A stretch of 64,000 bases of DNA from Pseudomonas sp. KU26590 (GCF_026153515.1 NZ_CP110644.1:4777501-4841500), one strand, 5' to 3'. Positions 43,997-53,972 are shown, counted from the first letter of the stretch. The notes: generated by a model from the letters alone, not told the origin. Numbers and translations are program-made.

Positions 43997-44026
43997 CCTT
44001 GACATTTCTTCGCAGATTAGAAACCT

Positions 44027-46969
44027 ATGTCCCTGATAGTTCTACTGCTTCTGCCTTTCATCGGCAGCTGTCTGGCGGCCCTTTTGCCGCACAACGCACG
44101 CAACAGTGAATCCATTCTCGCCGGCCTGATCGCCTTGATCGGCACGGTGCAAGTTGCATTGTGGTATCCACAGATCGCCCACGGCGGGGTCATCAGAGAA
44201 GAGTTTTTCTGGCTACCGAGCCTGGGCCTGAACTTCGTCCTGCGCCTGGACGGCTTTGCCTGGCTATTCTCGATACTGGTGCTGGGGATCGGCGCACTGG
44301 TGTCGCTGTATGCGCGCTATTACATGTCGCCGGACGACCCGGTGCCGCGTTTCTTTTCATTCTTTCTCGCGTTCATGGGCGCCATGCTCGGGCTGGTCAT
44401 GTCCGGCAACCTCATTCAAATCGTGTTTTTCTGGGAGCTGACCAGCGTCTTCTCGTTCCTGCTGATCGGCTACTGGCACCACCGCGCCGACGCCCGGCGT
44501 GGCGCTTACATGGCGCTGATGGTGACCGGCGCCGGCGGCCTCGCGCTGCTGGTCGGGATGATGCTTCTCGGGCACGTCGTCGGCAGCTATGACCTGGATC
44601 GCGTGCTGGCTTCGGGCGATGCGATTCGCGCCCACGCGCTGTACCCCGTGCTGCTGACGCTGATTCTGATCGGCGCGCTCAGCAAGAGCGCGCAATTCCC
44701 TTTCCATTTCTGGCTGCCCCACGCCATGGCGGCGCCGACACCGGTGTCGGCGTATCTGCACTCGGCGACGATGGTCAAGGCCGGGGTGTTCCTGCTCGCG
44801 CGGCTGTGGCCTTCGTTGTCGGGGAGCGAACAGTGGTTCTGGATCGTCAGCGGCGCAGGGGCCTGCACGCTGGTGATCGGCGCTTACTCGGCCATGTTTC
44901 AAAACGACCTCAAGGGCCTGCTGGCCTATTCCACCATCAGTCACCTGGGGCTCATCACCCTGCTGCTGGGCCTGAACAGCCCGCTGGCCGCCGTTGCAGC
45001 GGTGTTTCACATCCTCAACCACGCCACGTTCAAAGCGTCGCTGTTCATGGCGGCCGGGATCATCGACCACGAAAGCGGCACTCGCGACATCCGCAAGCTC
45101 AGCGGGCTGATCAAGCTGATGCCGTACACCGCGACGCTGGCAATGGTCGCCAGCGCGTCAATGGCCGGGGTGCCACTGCTGAACGGCTTCCTGTCCAAGG
45201 AAATGTTTTTTGCGGAAACGGTGTTCATCACCTCGACCGACTGGGTCGAGATCGCCCTGCCGGTGATCGCCACCATCGCCGGGATCTTCAGCGTGGCCTA
45301 TTCCCTGCGTTTCACCGTCGACGTGTTCTTCGGCCCGAAGGCCACGCGCCTGCCCCACACGCCCCACGAACCGCCGCGCTGGATGCGCCTGCCGGTGGAG
45401 TTGCTGGTGCTGGCCTGCCTGATCGTCGGTATTTTTCCCACGCACTCCGTCGGCCCATTGCTGGCCGCCGCGGCGCAGCCAGTGGTCGGTGGGGAGTTGC
45501 CCGAATACAGCCTGGCGATCTGGCATGGGTTGAACGCGCCGATGATCATGAGCCTGATCGCCATGGCCGCCGGCATCGTGCTGTACCTGCTGCTGCGCGG
45601 GCCGATCAAGCGCAAACAGGTCAATGGCCCGCCGCTGATCTGGCGCCTGAACGGCAAGCACATGTTCGAGCGCGTGCTGGTTCTGAAGATGAGAGGGGCG
45701 CGCCGACTGGTGGGGTTGTTGACGACACGTCGCCTGCAGGCGCAGCTGTTTCTGATGGTGCTGGCGGCGCTGGTCGCGGGTTTCGTGCCGATGTATGAGA
45801 GCGGGCTGAGCTGGGGCGATCGCCCGAAGATTCCGGGTTCCGGCGTATTTGTGATGCTTTGGCTGATCGCCATTGCCTGCGCCATTGGCGCCGCCTGGCA
45901 AGCCAAGTACCACCGACTGGCGGCCGTGACCATGGTCAGCGTCTGCGGGCTGATGACCTGTGTGACCTTCGTCTGGTTCTCCGCGCCGGACCTGGCGCTG
46001 ACCCAACTGGCGGTGGAAGTCGTCACCACGGTGTTGATTCTGCTCGGCCTGCGCTGGCTGCCGCGACGCAACGAAAACGTGCCGCCCCCCTCCCAGGCAC
46101 GACGCCGGGCCAAGGTGCGGCGGATCCGCGATTTCGTCCTCGCCGTGGCGGTGGGCGGGGGCATGGCGGCGTTGTCGTACGCGATGCTGACGCGGCCGAC
46201 GCCTAACACCATTTCCGAGTTTTACCTGAGCCGTGCCCTGGCCCAGGGCGGAGGCACCAATGCCGTCAACGTCATGCTCGTGGACTTCCGTGGCTTCGAC
46301 ACCTTTGGCGAGATCACCGTGCTGGCCGTGGTGGCTTTGACGGTCTTCGCCCTGCTGCGCCGCTTCCGGCCGCCGAAAGAAAGCATCGCCCTGCCGGCAC
46401 AACAGCGTTTGCTGGCCCGTGACGTGGTCACCGATCTGGTCAACCCGCGTCATGCCGCCGACACGGCACTGGGCTTCATGATGGTGCCGGCGGTGCTGGT
46501 GCGCCTGCTGTTGCCGGTGGCTTTTGTGGTGTCGATGTACCTGTTCATGCGCGGGCATAACCAGCCGGGTGGCGGTTTCGTCGCCGGGCTGGTGATGTCG
46601 GTGGCGTTCATCCTGCAATACATGGTCGCCGGCACCCAGTGGGTCGAGGCCAACATGAGCCTGCGGCCGTTGCGCTGGATGGGCACCGGTCTGTTCTTCG
46701 CGCTGGCCACGGGTCTGGGCTCGATGGCCCTCGGTTATCCGTTCATGACCACCCACACCGCCCACGTGGTCCTGCCGATGCTGGGTGACCTGCACATCGC
46801 CAGCGCGCTGTTTTTCGACATCGGCGTGTACGCGGTGGTGGTCGGCTCGACCTTGCTGATCCTCACGGCGCTGGCTCACCAGTCGGTGCGCAGCCATCGC
46901 CCGACCTCGCTGCCGCAGCCCATTGAGCCGGTCCCGGCCGACAGCCCGATTTCACAAGGAGCCATCTGA
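44027..46969 (+). CDS. shaA: Mrp/Sha cation:proton antiporter subunit A (A and B fused)
   Basis: A 980-residue membrane protein. The first ~500 residues are NuoL-like, with PFHFWLPHAMAAPTPVSAYL, SATMVKAGVFLLARLWPSLS and HILNHATFKASLFMAAG, as in MrpA. The C-terminal part (FRGFDTFGEITVLAVVALTV; MRGHNQPGGGFVAGLVMSVA) is MrpB-like, so the two subunits are fused as in P. aeruginosa ShaA. With five small subunits it exchanges Na+ or K+ for protons and supports salt and alkali tolerance. The TGA overlaps the next ATG by one base. Confidence 0.96.
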   Translation: MSLIVLLLLPFIGSCLAALLPHNARNSESILAGLIALIGTVQVALWYPQIAHGGVIREEFFWLPSLGLNFVLRLDGFAWLFSILVLGIGALVSLYARYYMSPDDPVPRFFSFFLAFMGAMLGLVMSGNLIQIVFFWELTSVFSFLLIGYWHHRADARRGAYMALMVTGAGGLALLVGMMLLGHVVGSYDLDRVLASGDAIRAHALYPVLLTLILIGALSKSAQFPFHFWLPHAMAAPTPVSAYLHSATMVKAGVFLLARLWPSLSGSEQWFWIVSGAGACTLVIGAYSAMFQNDLKGLLAYSTISHLGLITLLLGLNSPLAAVAAVFHILNHATFKASLFMAAGIIDHESGTRDIRKLSGLIKLMPYTATLAMVASASMAGVPLLNGFLSKEMFFAETVFITSTDWVEIALPVIATIAGIFSVAYSLRFTVDVFFGPKATRLPHTPHEPPRWMRLPVELLVLACLIVGIFPTHSVGPLLAAAAQPVVGGELPEYSLAIWHGLNAPMIMSLIAMAAGIVLYLLLRGPIKRKQVNGPPLIWRLNGKHMFERVLVLKMRGARRLVGLLTTRRLQAQLFLMVLAALVAGFVPMYESGLSWGDRPKIPGSGVFVMLWLIAIACAIGAAWQAKYHRLAAVTMVSVCGLMTCVTFVWFSAPDLALTQLAVEVVTTVLILLGLRWLPRRNENVPPPSQARRRAKVRRIRDFVLAVAVGGGMAALSYAMLTRPTPNTISEFYLSRALAQGGGTNAVNVMLVDFRGFDTFGEITVLAVVALTVFALLRRFRPPKESIALPAQQRLLARDVVTDLVNPRHAADTALGFMMVPAVLVRLLLPVAFVVSMYLFMRGHNQPGGGFVAGLVMSVAFILQYMVAGTQWVEANMSLRPLRWMGTGLFFALATGLGSMALGYPFMTTHTAHVVLPMLGDLHIASALFFDIGVYAVVVGSTLLILTALAHQSVRSHRPTSLPQPIEPVPADSPISQGAI

Positions 46970-47313
46970 TGGAAGAAGTCATCGCCATTGCCATTGGCGT
47001 GCTCGCCGCATCCGGCGTGTGGCTGATCCTGCGTCCACGGACCTTTCAGGTCGTCATGGGCCTGTGCCTGCTGTCCTATGGCGTCAATCTGTTCATCTTC
47101 AGCATGGGCAGCCTGTTCATCGGCAAGGAGCCGATCATCAAGGACGGCGTGCCCCAGGACCTGCTCAATTACACCGATCCCCTGCCCCAGGCGCTGGTGC
47201 TGACGGCCATCGTCATCAGTTTCGCCATGACTGCGCTGTTTCTGGTGGTGCTGCTGGCGTCGCGCGGCCTGACCGGCAACGACCATGTCGACGGTCGGGA
47301 GCTGGGTGAATGA
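46969..47313 (+). CDS. shaC: Mrp/Sha antiporter subunit C
   Basis: A 114-residue NuoK-like protein with three membrane helices. TFQVVMGLCLLSYGVNLFIF and DPLPQALVLTAIVISFAMTA are typical of MrpC. The start overlaps the shaA stop by one base, and its own stop overlaps shaD by four bases (ATGA). Confidence 0.95.
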   Translation: MEEVIAIAIGVLAASGVWLILRPRTFQVVMGLCLLSYGVNLFIFSMGSLFIGKEPIIKDGVPQDLLNYTDPLPQALVLTAIVISFAMTALFLVVLLASRGLTGNDHVDGRELGE

Positions 47314-48989
47314 GTGTGATGAATCAACTGATCGTCGCGCCGATCCTGCTGCCGGTGCTGACCGCTGCGCTGATGCTGTGGCTCGGCGAGAAACACCGCC
47401 CGCTGAAAGCGCGGATCAACCTCTTCTCCACCGGGCTCGGTCTGGCCATCGCCATCACGCTGATGATGTGGGTGCAGAAAACCGGGACCACCGGCTTCAT
47501 TGGCGTGTACCTGCCGGGCAACTGGGAGGCGCCGTTCGGCATCGTGCTGGTGGTCGATCACCTGTCAGCCCTGATGCTGGTGCTGACCGGCATCGTCGCC
47601 TTCTGCGCCCTGCTCTTCGCCCTGGCGCGATGGGATCGCGCCGGCGCCAGTTTCCATGCCCTGTTTCAGATTCAGCTGATGGGGCTATATGGCGCGTTTC
47701 TCACCGCTGACCTGTTCAACCTGTTCGTGTTCTTCGAGGTTTTGCTGGCGGCGTCCTACGGCCTGATGCTGCACGGCTCGGGACGGGCGCGGGTATCGGC
47801 TGGCCTGCATTACATCACCATCAACCTGCTGGCCTCGTCGCTGTTTCTGATCGGCGCCGCGCTGATTTACGGGGTCACCGGCACACTGAATCTGGCGGAC
47901 CTGGCGATAAAGATCCCTCAGGTGCCGGAGGGCGATCTGGGTTTGCTGCACGCGGGCGCGGCCATTCTGGCCGTCGCGTTTCTGGCCAAGGCCGGCATGT
48001 GGCCGCTGAATTTCTGGCTGGTGCCGGCCTATTCCGCCGCCAGCGCACCGGTGGCAGCGCTGTTCGCGATCATGACCAAGGTCGGTTTCTACACGCTGAT
48101 GCGGTTGTGGACGCTGTTGTTCTCCGGCCAGGCCGGGGCATCGGCGTTCTTCGGCGGGGACTGGTTGATCTGGGGCGGCATGGCCACCGTGACCGTGGCG
48201 GCGATTTCCGTGGTTGCTGCCCAACGCCTGGAACGCATGGCCAGCCTGAGCATTCTGGTGTCGGCGGGGATTCTGCTCTCGGCGGTCGGTTTCGCGCAGC
48301 CGAGCCTGACCGCCGGCGCGCTGTTTTATCTGGTCAGCTCGACCCTGGCGCTCAGTGCGCTGTTCCTGCTGGCGGAGCTGATCGAGCGCTCGCGCTCGGC
48401 CAACGACATCGCCCTCGACGAAGACGCCGACCAGTTGCCCAAGGCGCTGGAGTCGTTGCACCCGGTACCGGGGACCAATCTGGATGACGAGCAGAAAGCC
48501 GTGGTCGGCCACGTCATCCCCTGGACCATGGCGTTTCTGGGCTTGAGTTTCATTGCCTGCGCGCTATTGATCATCGGCATGCCGCCGCTGTCGGGTTTCC
48601 TCGGCAAGCTAACGCTGATCAGCGCCCTGCTCAATCCGCTGGGCCTTGATGTGGCGAAGGACGAAGCCATTCGCGCTGACAGCTGGACGCTGGTGGCGCT
48701 ACTGATTATTTCCGGGCTGACGTCGCTGTTTGCCTTCGTGCGTGTAGGCATCAAGCGCTTCTGGACGCCCCAGGAACACGCGGCACCGATGCTGCGGCTC
48801 AACGAATGCCTGCCGATCGCCTTGCTGGTGGGCTGCGCCATCGTGCTGACGTTCAAGGCTCAGGCGCTGCTTCATTACACCCAGGACACCGCCCAGGCGC
48901 TGCATGACCCGCAGCAATACGTGCTGTCGGTGATGGCGGCGCGGCCGATAGCGGGGCCCGCCTCAGTAGCGGCAGAGGTGCAGCCATGA
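47310..48989 (+). CDS. shaD: Mrp/Sha antiporter subunit D
   Basis: A 559-residue NuoN/NuoM-like membrane protein with about 14 helices. Conserved parts include LFNLFVFFEVLLAASYGLML, FLAKAGMWPLNFWLVPAYSA and ASAPVAALFAIMTKVGFYTL, which carry the proton-path lysines of this superfamily. It is coupled to shaC and shaE by four-base overlaps. Confidence 0.96.
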   Translation: MSVMNQLIVAPILLPVLTAALMLWLGEKHRPLKARINLFSTGLGLAIAITLMMWVQKTGTTGFIGVYLPGNWEAPFGIVLVVDHLSALMLVLTGIVAFCALLFALARWDRAGASFHALFQIQLMGLYGAFLTADLFNLFVFFEVLLAASYGLMLHGSGRARVSAGLHYITINLLASSLFLIGAALIYGVTGTLNLADLAIKIPQVPEGDLGLLHAGAAILAVAFLAKAGMWPLNFWLVPAYSAASAPVAALFAIMTKVGFYTLMRLWTLLFSGQAGASAFFGGDWLIWGGMATVTVAAISVVAAQRLERMASLSILVSAGILLSAVGFAQPSLTAGALFYLVSSTLALSALFLLAELIERSRSANDIALDEDADQLPKALESLHPVPGTNLDDEQKAVVGHVIPWTMAFLGLSFIACALLIIGMPPLSGFLGKLTLISALLNPLGLDVAKDEAIRADSWTLVALLIISGLTSLFAFVRVGIKRFWTPQEHAAPMLRLNECLPIALLVGCAIVLTFKAQALLHYTQDTAQALHDPQQYVLSVMAARPIAGPASVAAEVQP

Positions 48990-49474
48990 AGCGTCTGTTT
49001 CCCGCGCCGCTGTTGTCGCTGTCGCTGTGGGGCTTGTGGCTGTTGCTCAACCTGTCGCTGAGCCCGGGCCATCTGCTGCTGGGCGCCCTGCTCGGTTTTT
49101 TTGCGCCGTACATTTTTGCGCCGTTGCGCCCTTCGCCCGCGCGGATCCGCAAACCCGGCGTCGCCGTTCGCTTGTTCCTGTTGGTGGGCCGTGATGTGGT
49201 GGTGTCCAATCTGGTCGTCGCCTGGGGCGTGCTGAGCGCGGGTCGGCGTCCGCCGCGCTCGGCGTTCGTCAAGGTCCCGCTGGACCTGCACGACGCCCAC
49301 GGCCTGGCGGCGCTGGCGATGATTTGCACGGTGGTGCCGGGAACGGTCTGGTCTGAACTGGCGCTGGATCGCAGCGTGCTGCTGATGCATGTGTTCGATC
49401 TGGACGACGAAGCGGCCTTCATCGAGCACTTCAAAAGCACGTACGAACGGCCACTGATGGAGATTTTCCAATGA
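48986..49474 (+). CDS. shaE: Mrp/Sha antiporter subunit E
   Basis: A 162-residue MnhE-type subunit: two N-terminal membrane helices (LLSLSLWGLWLLLNLSLSPG) and a soluble domain with VKVPLDLHDAHGLAALAMIC and TVVPGTVWSEL, which are diagnostic. ATGA overlaps on both sides show strict translational coupling. Confidence 0.95.
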   Translation: MKRLFPAPLLSLSLWGLWLLLNLSLSPGHLLLGALLGFFAPYIFAPLRPSPARIRKPGVAVRLFLLVGRDVVVSNLVVAWGVLSAGRRPPRSAFVKVPLDLHDAHGLAALAMICTVVPGTVWSELALDRSVLLMHVFDLDDEAAFIEHFKSTYERPLMEIFQ

Positions 49475-49749
49475 GCGCCCTGCTCACAAACGCGATTCTG
49501 TTTACGTTGTCGGTGTTCACCATCGCCATGGTCCTGACCTTGATTCGCCTGTTCAAAGGCCCGTCGGCCCAGGACCGGGTACTGGCGCTGGACTACCTGT
49601 ACATCCTGGCGATGCTGACGATGTTGGTGCTGGGCATTCGTTACGCCAGTGACACCTACTTCGAGGCGGCGCTGCTGATCGCGCTGTTCGGCTTCGTCGG
49701 CTCCTTCGCGCTGGCCAAATTTCTGTTGCGCGGCGAGGTGATCGAATGA
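49471..49749 (+). CDS. shaF: Mrp/Sha antiporter subunit F
   Basis: A 92-residue MnhF-type protein with three membrane helices. RLFKGPSAQDRVLALDYLYI and FGFVGSFALAKFLLRGEVIE match the family. It overlaps its neighbours by four bases on each side. Confidence 0.95.
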   Translation: MSALLTNAILFTLSVFTIAMVLTLIRLFKGPSAQDRVLALDYLYILAMLTMLVLGIRYASDTYFEAALLIALFGFVGSFALAKFLLRGEVIE

Positions 49750-50111
49750 ATTCGTTGCAGGTGTTGCCGTTCTGGGTCGAAGTCCTGACCGCCGTGCTGC
49801 TGGTGCTGAGCAGCCTGTTCGGCCTGATCGGCGCGCTGGGGCTGCTGCGCATGAAGGACTTTTTCCAGCGCATGCACCCGCCCGCGTTGGCCTCGACCCT
49901 CGGCGCGTGGTGCGTGGCGCTGGCATCGATCGTCTACTTCTCGGCGCTGAAGGAGGGTCCTGTGTTGCACGCGTGGCTGATCCCGATCCTGCTCGCAATC
50001 ACCGTCCCGGTGACCACCTTGCTGCTGGCCCGCACCGGGCTGTTTCGCAAGCGCATGGCCGGTGACGACGTGCCAGCGGAAGTCAGCGACGGCAGACAGC
50101 AGGGGCATTGA
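49746..50111 (+). CDS. shaG: Mrp/Sha antiporter subunit G
   Basis: A 121-residue MnhG-type protein with three membrane helices: SSLFGLIGALGLLRMKDFFQ and RMHPPALASTLGAWCVAL are the family core. It is the last gene of the six-gene operon. No strong terminator follows, only a GC-rich stretch with a T-run at about 50126. Confidence 0.95.
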   Translation: MNSLQVLPFWVEVLTAVLLVLSSLFGLIGALGLLRMKDFFQRMHPPALASTLGAWCVALASIVYFSALKEGPVLHAWLIPILLAITVPVTTLLLARTGLFRKRMAGDDVPAEVSDGRQQGH

Positions 50112-50215
50112 GCCTGGGCGCTGGATTTTTTCCGGGCGCCGACGCCCCCGCCACCCTTCGGCTGGACGAGGGGGATGTGGGCGCGTTCCGTGTGCAGGTT
50201 TTTTGAAGCGCCGCT

Positions 50216-50683
50216 TTACTCGCTGGCTTTGAACGTCAGCTCGCCCTTGCGCCATTTGGCGGCCTTGGCGGTAGCGGCTTTAAGTACTTTGCTCAGGCCC
50301 GACTCGATCTGCTCGTGGGCAGCGAACACCATGAAGATGCTGTGGGACTCTTTGAAGACGATGCCGTGGCCTTCCGGCACTTCGACAAACGCATACTCGC
50401 CCAGACCGTAGATGGTCATCTTGATGTCGCGGAAGCGGATTTCGAACTTGCCGCCCTCGCGGCTGGGCAATACTGCGGCACGGAAGTGGTCACCCACTTT
50501 CAGTTCCAACCCGGGTTTGTCATCGACCACCAGTGCGGTTTCGGTGTCGATTTCCGACATGTAAATGCCTTCAGGGGATTGTTCGATCACGTAAACGAAT
50601 CGCGCCTGGAAAAGCTTCACCAACTTCGCGCGCACGTCGCCGAGCACGAATAACGCGTGGGTATCCAGATGACCTACTGCCAA
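50216..50683 (-). CDS. Conserved protein of unknown function
   Basis: A 155-residue soluble protein from a TTG start (AVGHLDTHALFVLGDVRAKL...). GGGAG lies eight bases before TTG 50683, which is why it was preferred to the TTG at 50698; no in-frame ATG precedes the conserved part. The composition suggests a beta-rich fold (IYMSEIDTETALVVDDKPGL, KFEIRFRDIKMTIYGLGEYA) with a lysine-rich C-terminus. I do not recognise the family. Codon use is normal, so it is probably a resident Pseudomonas gene. Confidence 0.65.
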   Translation of the reverse strand: MAVGHLDTHALFVLGDVRAKLVKLFQARFVYVIEQSPEGIYMSEIDTETALVVDDKPGLELKVGDHFRAAVLPSREGGKFEIRFRDIKMTIYGLGEYAFVEVPEGHGIVFKESHSIFMVFAAHEQIESGLSKVLKAATAKAAKWRKGELTFKASE

Positions 50684-50908
50684 TGTACAAACTCCCAACC
50701 TGATAGGAACTCGCCCGGACAGCGGACCGGGCGAGAAAGAAACGAGAAATGGTGCGCCCTGGAGCCGGACGCTGGCGTGAGCATGGATTCTACCGGCAGT
50801 CAGTCTATACGGGCTATATCCCTTTCGTCCGGGGTGATGTGATTTTTGCGGCCATGGAATGTTTCAGCGGGCCGGACCCTACACATCAAGACGCCATGCG
50901 ACGTTTTA

Positions 50909-51862
50909 GTGGGACCGGCTTCAGCCGGGAAGAGGCCTGGTTGGGCAACATCAATTTCGCGGTGCGACACCTGACGCCTTCCCGGCTGAAGCCGGTCCCA
51001 CATAAATACCTCGCGCCTGCACCGGCTAACTGACTTCACCGACGATCTGCTGCCTGACGCAGGCAATTGTAGGAGCGCGCTTGCCCGCGAAATCGGTTAA
51101 TCAGGCGATACCTTTATCGCTGGTCTTACGCCTTCGCGGGCAAGCGCGCTCCTACAGAATGCGCGCCAGCCAGCATCATCTGTGTCTCCCGCCCTGCCCC
51201 ATGCCGACCAAGACGCCCGCACTTGGTGGGACTGGCTTCAGCCGGGAAGAGGCCTGGTTGGGCAACATCAATTTCGCGGTGCGACACCTGACGCCTTCCC
51301 GGCTAAAGCCGGTCCCACGTAAAAACCTCGAGCCTGCCCTGGCTAACTGACTTCACTGACGATCTGCTGCCTGACGCGGGCAATTGTAGGAGCGCGCTTG
51401 CCCGCGAAAGCGTTATCACAGGCGCTGAAGATGTGTCGAATGTACCAACCTCTTCGCGGGCAAGCGCGCTCCTACAGAATGCGCGTCAGCCAGCAGCATC
51501 TGTGTTTCCCGCCCTGCCCCATGCCGACCAAGACGCCCGCCCCTGGTGGGACTGGCTTCAGCCGGGAAGAGGCCTGATTGAGCACCATCAATTTCGCGGT
51601 GCGACACCTGACGCCTTCCCGGCTAAAGCCGGTCCCACGTAAAAACCTCGCGCCTGCCCTGGCTAACTGACTTCACTGACGATCTGCTGCCTGACGCAGG
51701 CAATTGTAGGAGCGCGCTTGCCCGCGAAATCGGTGAATCAGGCGATACCTTTATCACTGGTCTTACGCCTTCGCGGGCAAGCGCGCTCCTACAGAATGCG
51801 CGCCAGCCAGCATCATCTGTGTCTCCCGCCCTGCCCCATGCCGAACAAGACGGCCGCCCCTG
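50909..51862. repeat. Tandem array: three 317-320 base units, each with two different REP doublets
   Basis: Units start at 50909, 51226 and 51546. Each holds an A doublet (inverted GGACCGGCTTCAGCCGGGAA type, about 94 bases), a linker, a B doublet (inverted GGAGCGCGCTTGCCCGCGAA type; forward arms at 51068, 51385 and 51705) and a second linker. Linkers are nearly identical between units. The inner spacer of the B doublet matches between units 1 and 3 but differs in unit 2, so the array is mosaic. It occupies most of the 1.3 kb gap 50684-51983; no gene is seen there. Confidence 0.95.
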
Positions 51863-51983
51863 GTATGTCAGTGGCCCTTCAGGCAATCAGTTAGAACTCT
51901 TGCCTGCCCCGCGCACTCCGATGCAACAGAAGGTTACTCACTGACACGCCAATCCGGGTCCTTGACCCGTTCGGGAGAAAAAA

Positions 51984-52220
51984 ATGGAAATCATGACGCC
52001 GTCGCTTGAGCTCTTGTTCGAACAAATGGGGCTGGAGTCCGATCAGGCCAGCATCGATGCATTCGTCGCTGCGCATCAATTGCCGGAAGGCGTGAAGGTG
52101 TCCGAAGCCGAGTTCTGGACAGACAATCAAGCGGCACTTCTCAAGGAAAAGATCCAGCTGGACGATGACTGGGCACCCATCGTCGATGAGCTGAACGTGT
52201 TGCTGCACACACCGACCTGA
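51984..52220 (+). CDS. DUF2789 family protein
   Basis: A 78-residue acidic, helical protein, MEIMTPSLELLFEQMGLESD..., with DAFVAAHQLPEGVKVSEAEF and WTDNQAALLKEKIQLDDDWA, matching DUF2789. GGGAG is six bases upstream of ATG 51984. The function is unknown. It sits just beyond the tandem REP array and ends in a strong bidirectional terminator. Confidence 0.88.
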   Translation: MEIMTPSLELLFEQMGLESDQASIDAFVAAHQLPEGVKVSEAEFWTDNQAALLKEKIQLDDDWAPIVDELNVLLHTPT

Positions 52221-52237
52221 CCCGTCGTACACGAAAA

Positions 52238-52268
52238 AAAATGGCGGCCTTTCCAGCCGCCATTTTTT
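52238..52268. terminator. Bidirectional intrinsic terminator
   Basis: AAATGGCGGC pairs with GCCGCCATTT around CTTTCCA, with an A-run before and a T-run after the stem. It serves the DUF2789 gene on the plus strand and the converging lipase gene on the minus strand. Confidence 0.92.
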
Positions 52269-52314
52269 TGCCTGATACGCCATCATCCCCACCCGCTCGT
52301 TTAATACAACCCGC

Positions 52315-53787
52315 TCAATGTGGATAACCGGGCTGGCCGACATTGGAAAACGTCTGCCGCCCGTTCCGCGCAGGCGCATGCACAAACAGACCATCCACCA
52401 GCGCGTCGCGCCGCGCATTGTTCCAGTGGGCCGAGCGATGAATGTAGCGCTGATACAACAAATTCAGCTCCGCGTCGTTCAACACCCCGCCCTCTCCTTT
52501 TGCATGACTGATCAGCTTGGCGGCGATGGGACGCAATTCCGGTGGCAGGGTGATCTCCGCTGAATCGCGGATCGGCAAAAACGGCACACCTTCGTCACTC
52601 GCCAGCGTGTGCATGACCCGCAGGTAAACGTGAGCCAGATGGTTGTAGACGCGGCGCTCCAGCGTCACCGTGGCGACCACCGTTTTGACCCCGCGCGAGC
52701 TGCTGGCGAACCGTTCGAAACATTCAACGCCCAGCGAGGCGCTGTCATCAGTGGGGTCGAGCAGACGCCCGGCGTCGAGGGTGGACAACTCGGCGTGGGC
52801 CTGCAGCCAGGCGTCCGTGGCGTCGTACGGCGTACCGACGCTGACCAGACTGCGGCGAGGCCGGAACAGCGACACCTTCTCCACTTCCTGGGGCTGATAG
52901 CCACCGCCGATGTCCGAATGGCTGCCGGGCAGGACGATTTCCCGGGGCCAGTCGGGCTTGACGCTGTTGAGCACAAAGTTACGCCGATGCTCATCGCCGG
53001 CCACCAGATGCAGCACCTGCTGCGCGCACCCGGGGGGCAGAAACAGATTGACCCGTTTATTGACCGCATCGCGAACACTGCCCAGATCGGAAATCCCGCC
53101 CACGGCAGCCACCGTGTCGAACAGCCCGATGACCTTCAACCGCACGCTGCCGCAGGCCCACGAGAAGCTGTCCGACAGCGGCAGTGTGCGGGGGTCGAGC
53201 ACCGGGTCGAGCGCGCCACGGGATTTTTTCAGCACTTCGTTGGCCAGATGCCGGGCCGACGCCGCCCCCCGACTGAAACCGAACACGTCCAGCTCCAGCG
53301 CCCCGATGACGCAACCCGGGTTATCACTTTCGAACATCTGAAGTTCATCGGCGAGTTTTTTGATGCTCCGCGACACTTTCGCCACCACGCCGGTGGTGCC
53401 GCGACCAAAGCCCTGGCCCGACACGCGGGAATCACGCCCGCCAGAGGTAGTGCCAACGCCGCTGACATACACCGCGCCATACACATAAACGCCGTCTGCG
53501 TTAATGATTGCCTTGCGCTGTTGCTTATATAAACCGGCGAGCCTCGCGATATTGGTGAGGCTGTTGCTGTAACTGCTGGCGGGGTCACTGTGACGACCGC
53601 CACATTCTTTTGTATGCACGCCGTCGTAGACTTCCGCCATGGCCTGACAGTCGGCGCCAATCTGGCTATTAATGCGGTTGTTACCCGTCCCGTCGAAGAA
53701 CACCCCGAGGCGAACGGTAACTGGCTGCGCGTCGGCACGGGAATCGGCCGGCGCCTGAGTCATGGTTTTTTTTGTCATTTGATTCAT
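52315..53787 (-). CDS. Tle1-like phospholipase/effector (DUF2235)
   Basis: A 490-residue alpha/beta hydrolase of the DUF2235 type. VRLGVFFDGTGNNRINSQ is the family N-terminus. The nucleophile elbow GFSRGAASARH has Ser172, GLFDTVAAVG supplies Asp224 and PGSHSDIGGGYQ supplies His290. Tle1 proteins are phospholipase effectors delivered by type VI secretion. No immunity protein, VgrG, PAAR or other T6SS gene is adjacent, so delivery is an inference from the family; a housekeeping lipase role remains possible. The start is uncertain: 53787 or 53778, neither with a strong SD. The upstream 250 bases are unusually AT-rich. Confidence 0.82.
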   Translation of the reverse strand: MNQMTKKTMTQAPADSRADAQPVTVRLGVFFDGTGNNRINSQIGADCQAMAEVYDGVHTKECGGRHSDPASSYSNSLTNIARLAGLYKQQRKAIINADGVYVYGAVYVSGVGTTSGGRDSRVSGQGFGRGTTGVVAKVSRSIKKLADELQMFESDNPGCVIGALELDVFGFSRGAASARHLANEVLKKSRGALDPVLDPRTLPLSDSFSWACGSVRLKVIGLFDTVAAVGGISDLGSVRDAVNKRVNLFLPPGCAQQVLHLVAGDEHRRNFVLNSVKPDWPREIVLPGSHSDIGGGYQPQEVEKVSLFRPRRSLVSVGTPYDATDAWLQAHAELSTLDAGRLLDPTDDSASLGVECFERFASSSRGVKTVVATVTLERRVYNHLAHVYLRVMHTLASDEGVPFLPIRDSAEITLPPELRPIAAKLISHAKGEGGVLNDAELNLLYQRYIHRSAHWNNARRDALVDGLFVHAPARNGRQTFSNVGQPGYPH

Positions 53788-53972
53788 CCGTGAGTACTGA
53801 CATGAGTCCCGAACAGGCATTTACATATTCGGACATATACTCACAGGATGATCGCAGTTAACGTTCCGTCAACCGATGGAACTGCACTTCAGACGGTTCC
53901 TACTTCAATATCGGACGATTAAATAATTAAAGTGCCTAGGTCGCACAACTAACGCTCCGCAAAGAGCTGCAC

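Noticed and set aside
45158..46897. 579-codon minus-strand open frame opposite shaA
   Set aside because: Shadow of the Mrp subunit A gene; composition (His, Gln, Arg rich) and lack of motifs argue against a gene.
50267..50278. GGCGGTAGCGGC, another ops-core match
   Set aside because: It lies inside a gene read on the opposite strand and lacks the T at position 11; probably chance.
50909..51862. CRISPR-like appearance of regularly spaced repeats
   Set aside because: The period is about 317 bases with palindromic REP doublets, not 28-37 base repeats with unique spacers; no cas genes are present.
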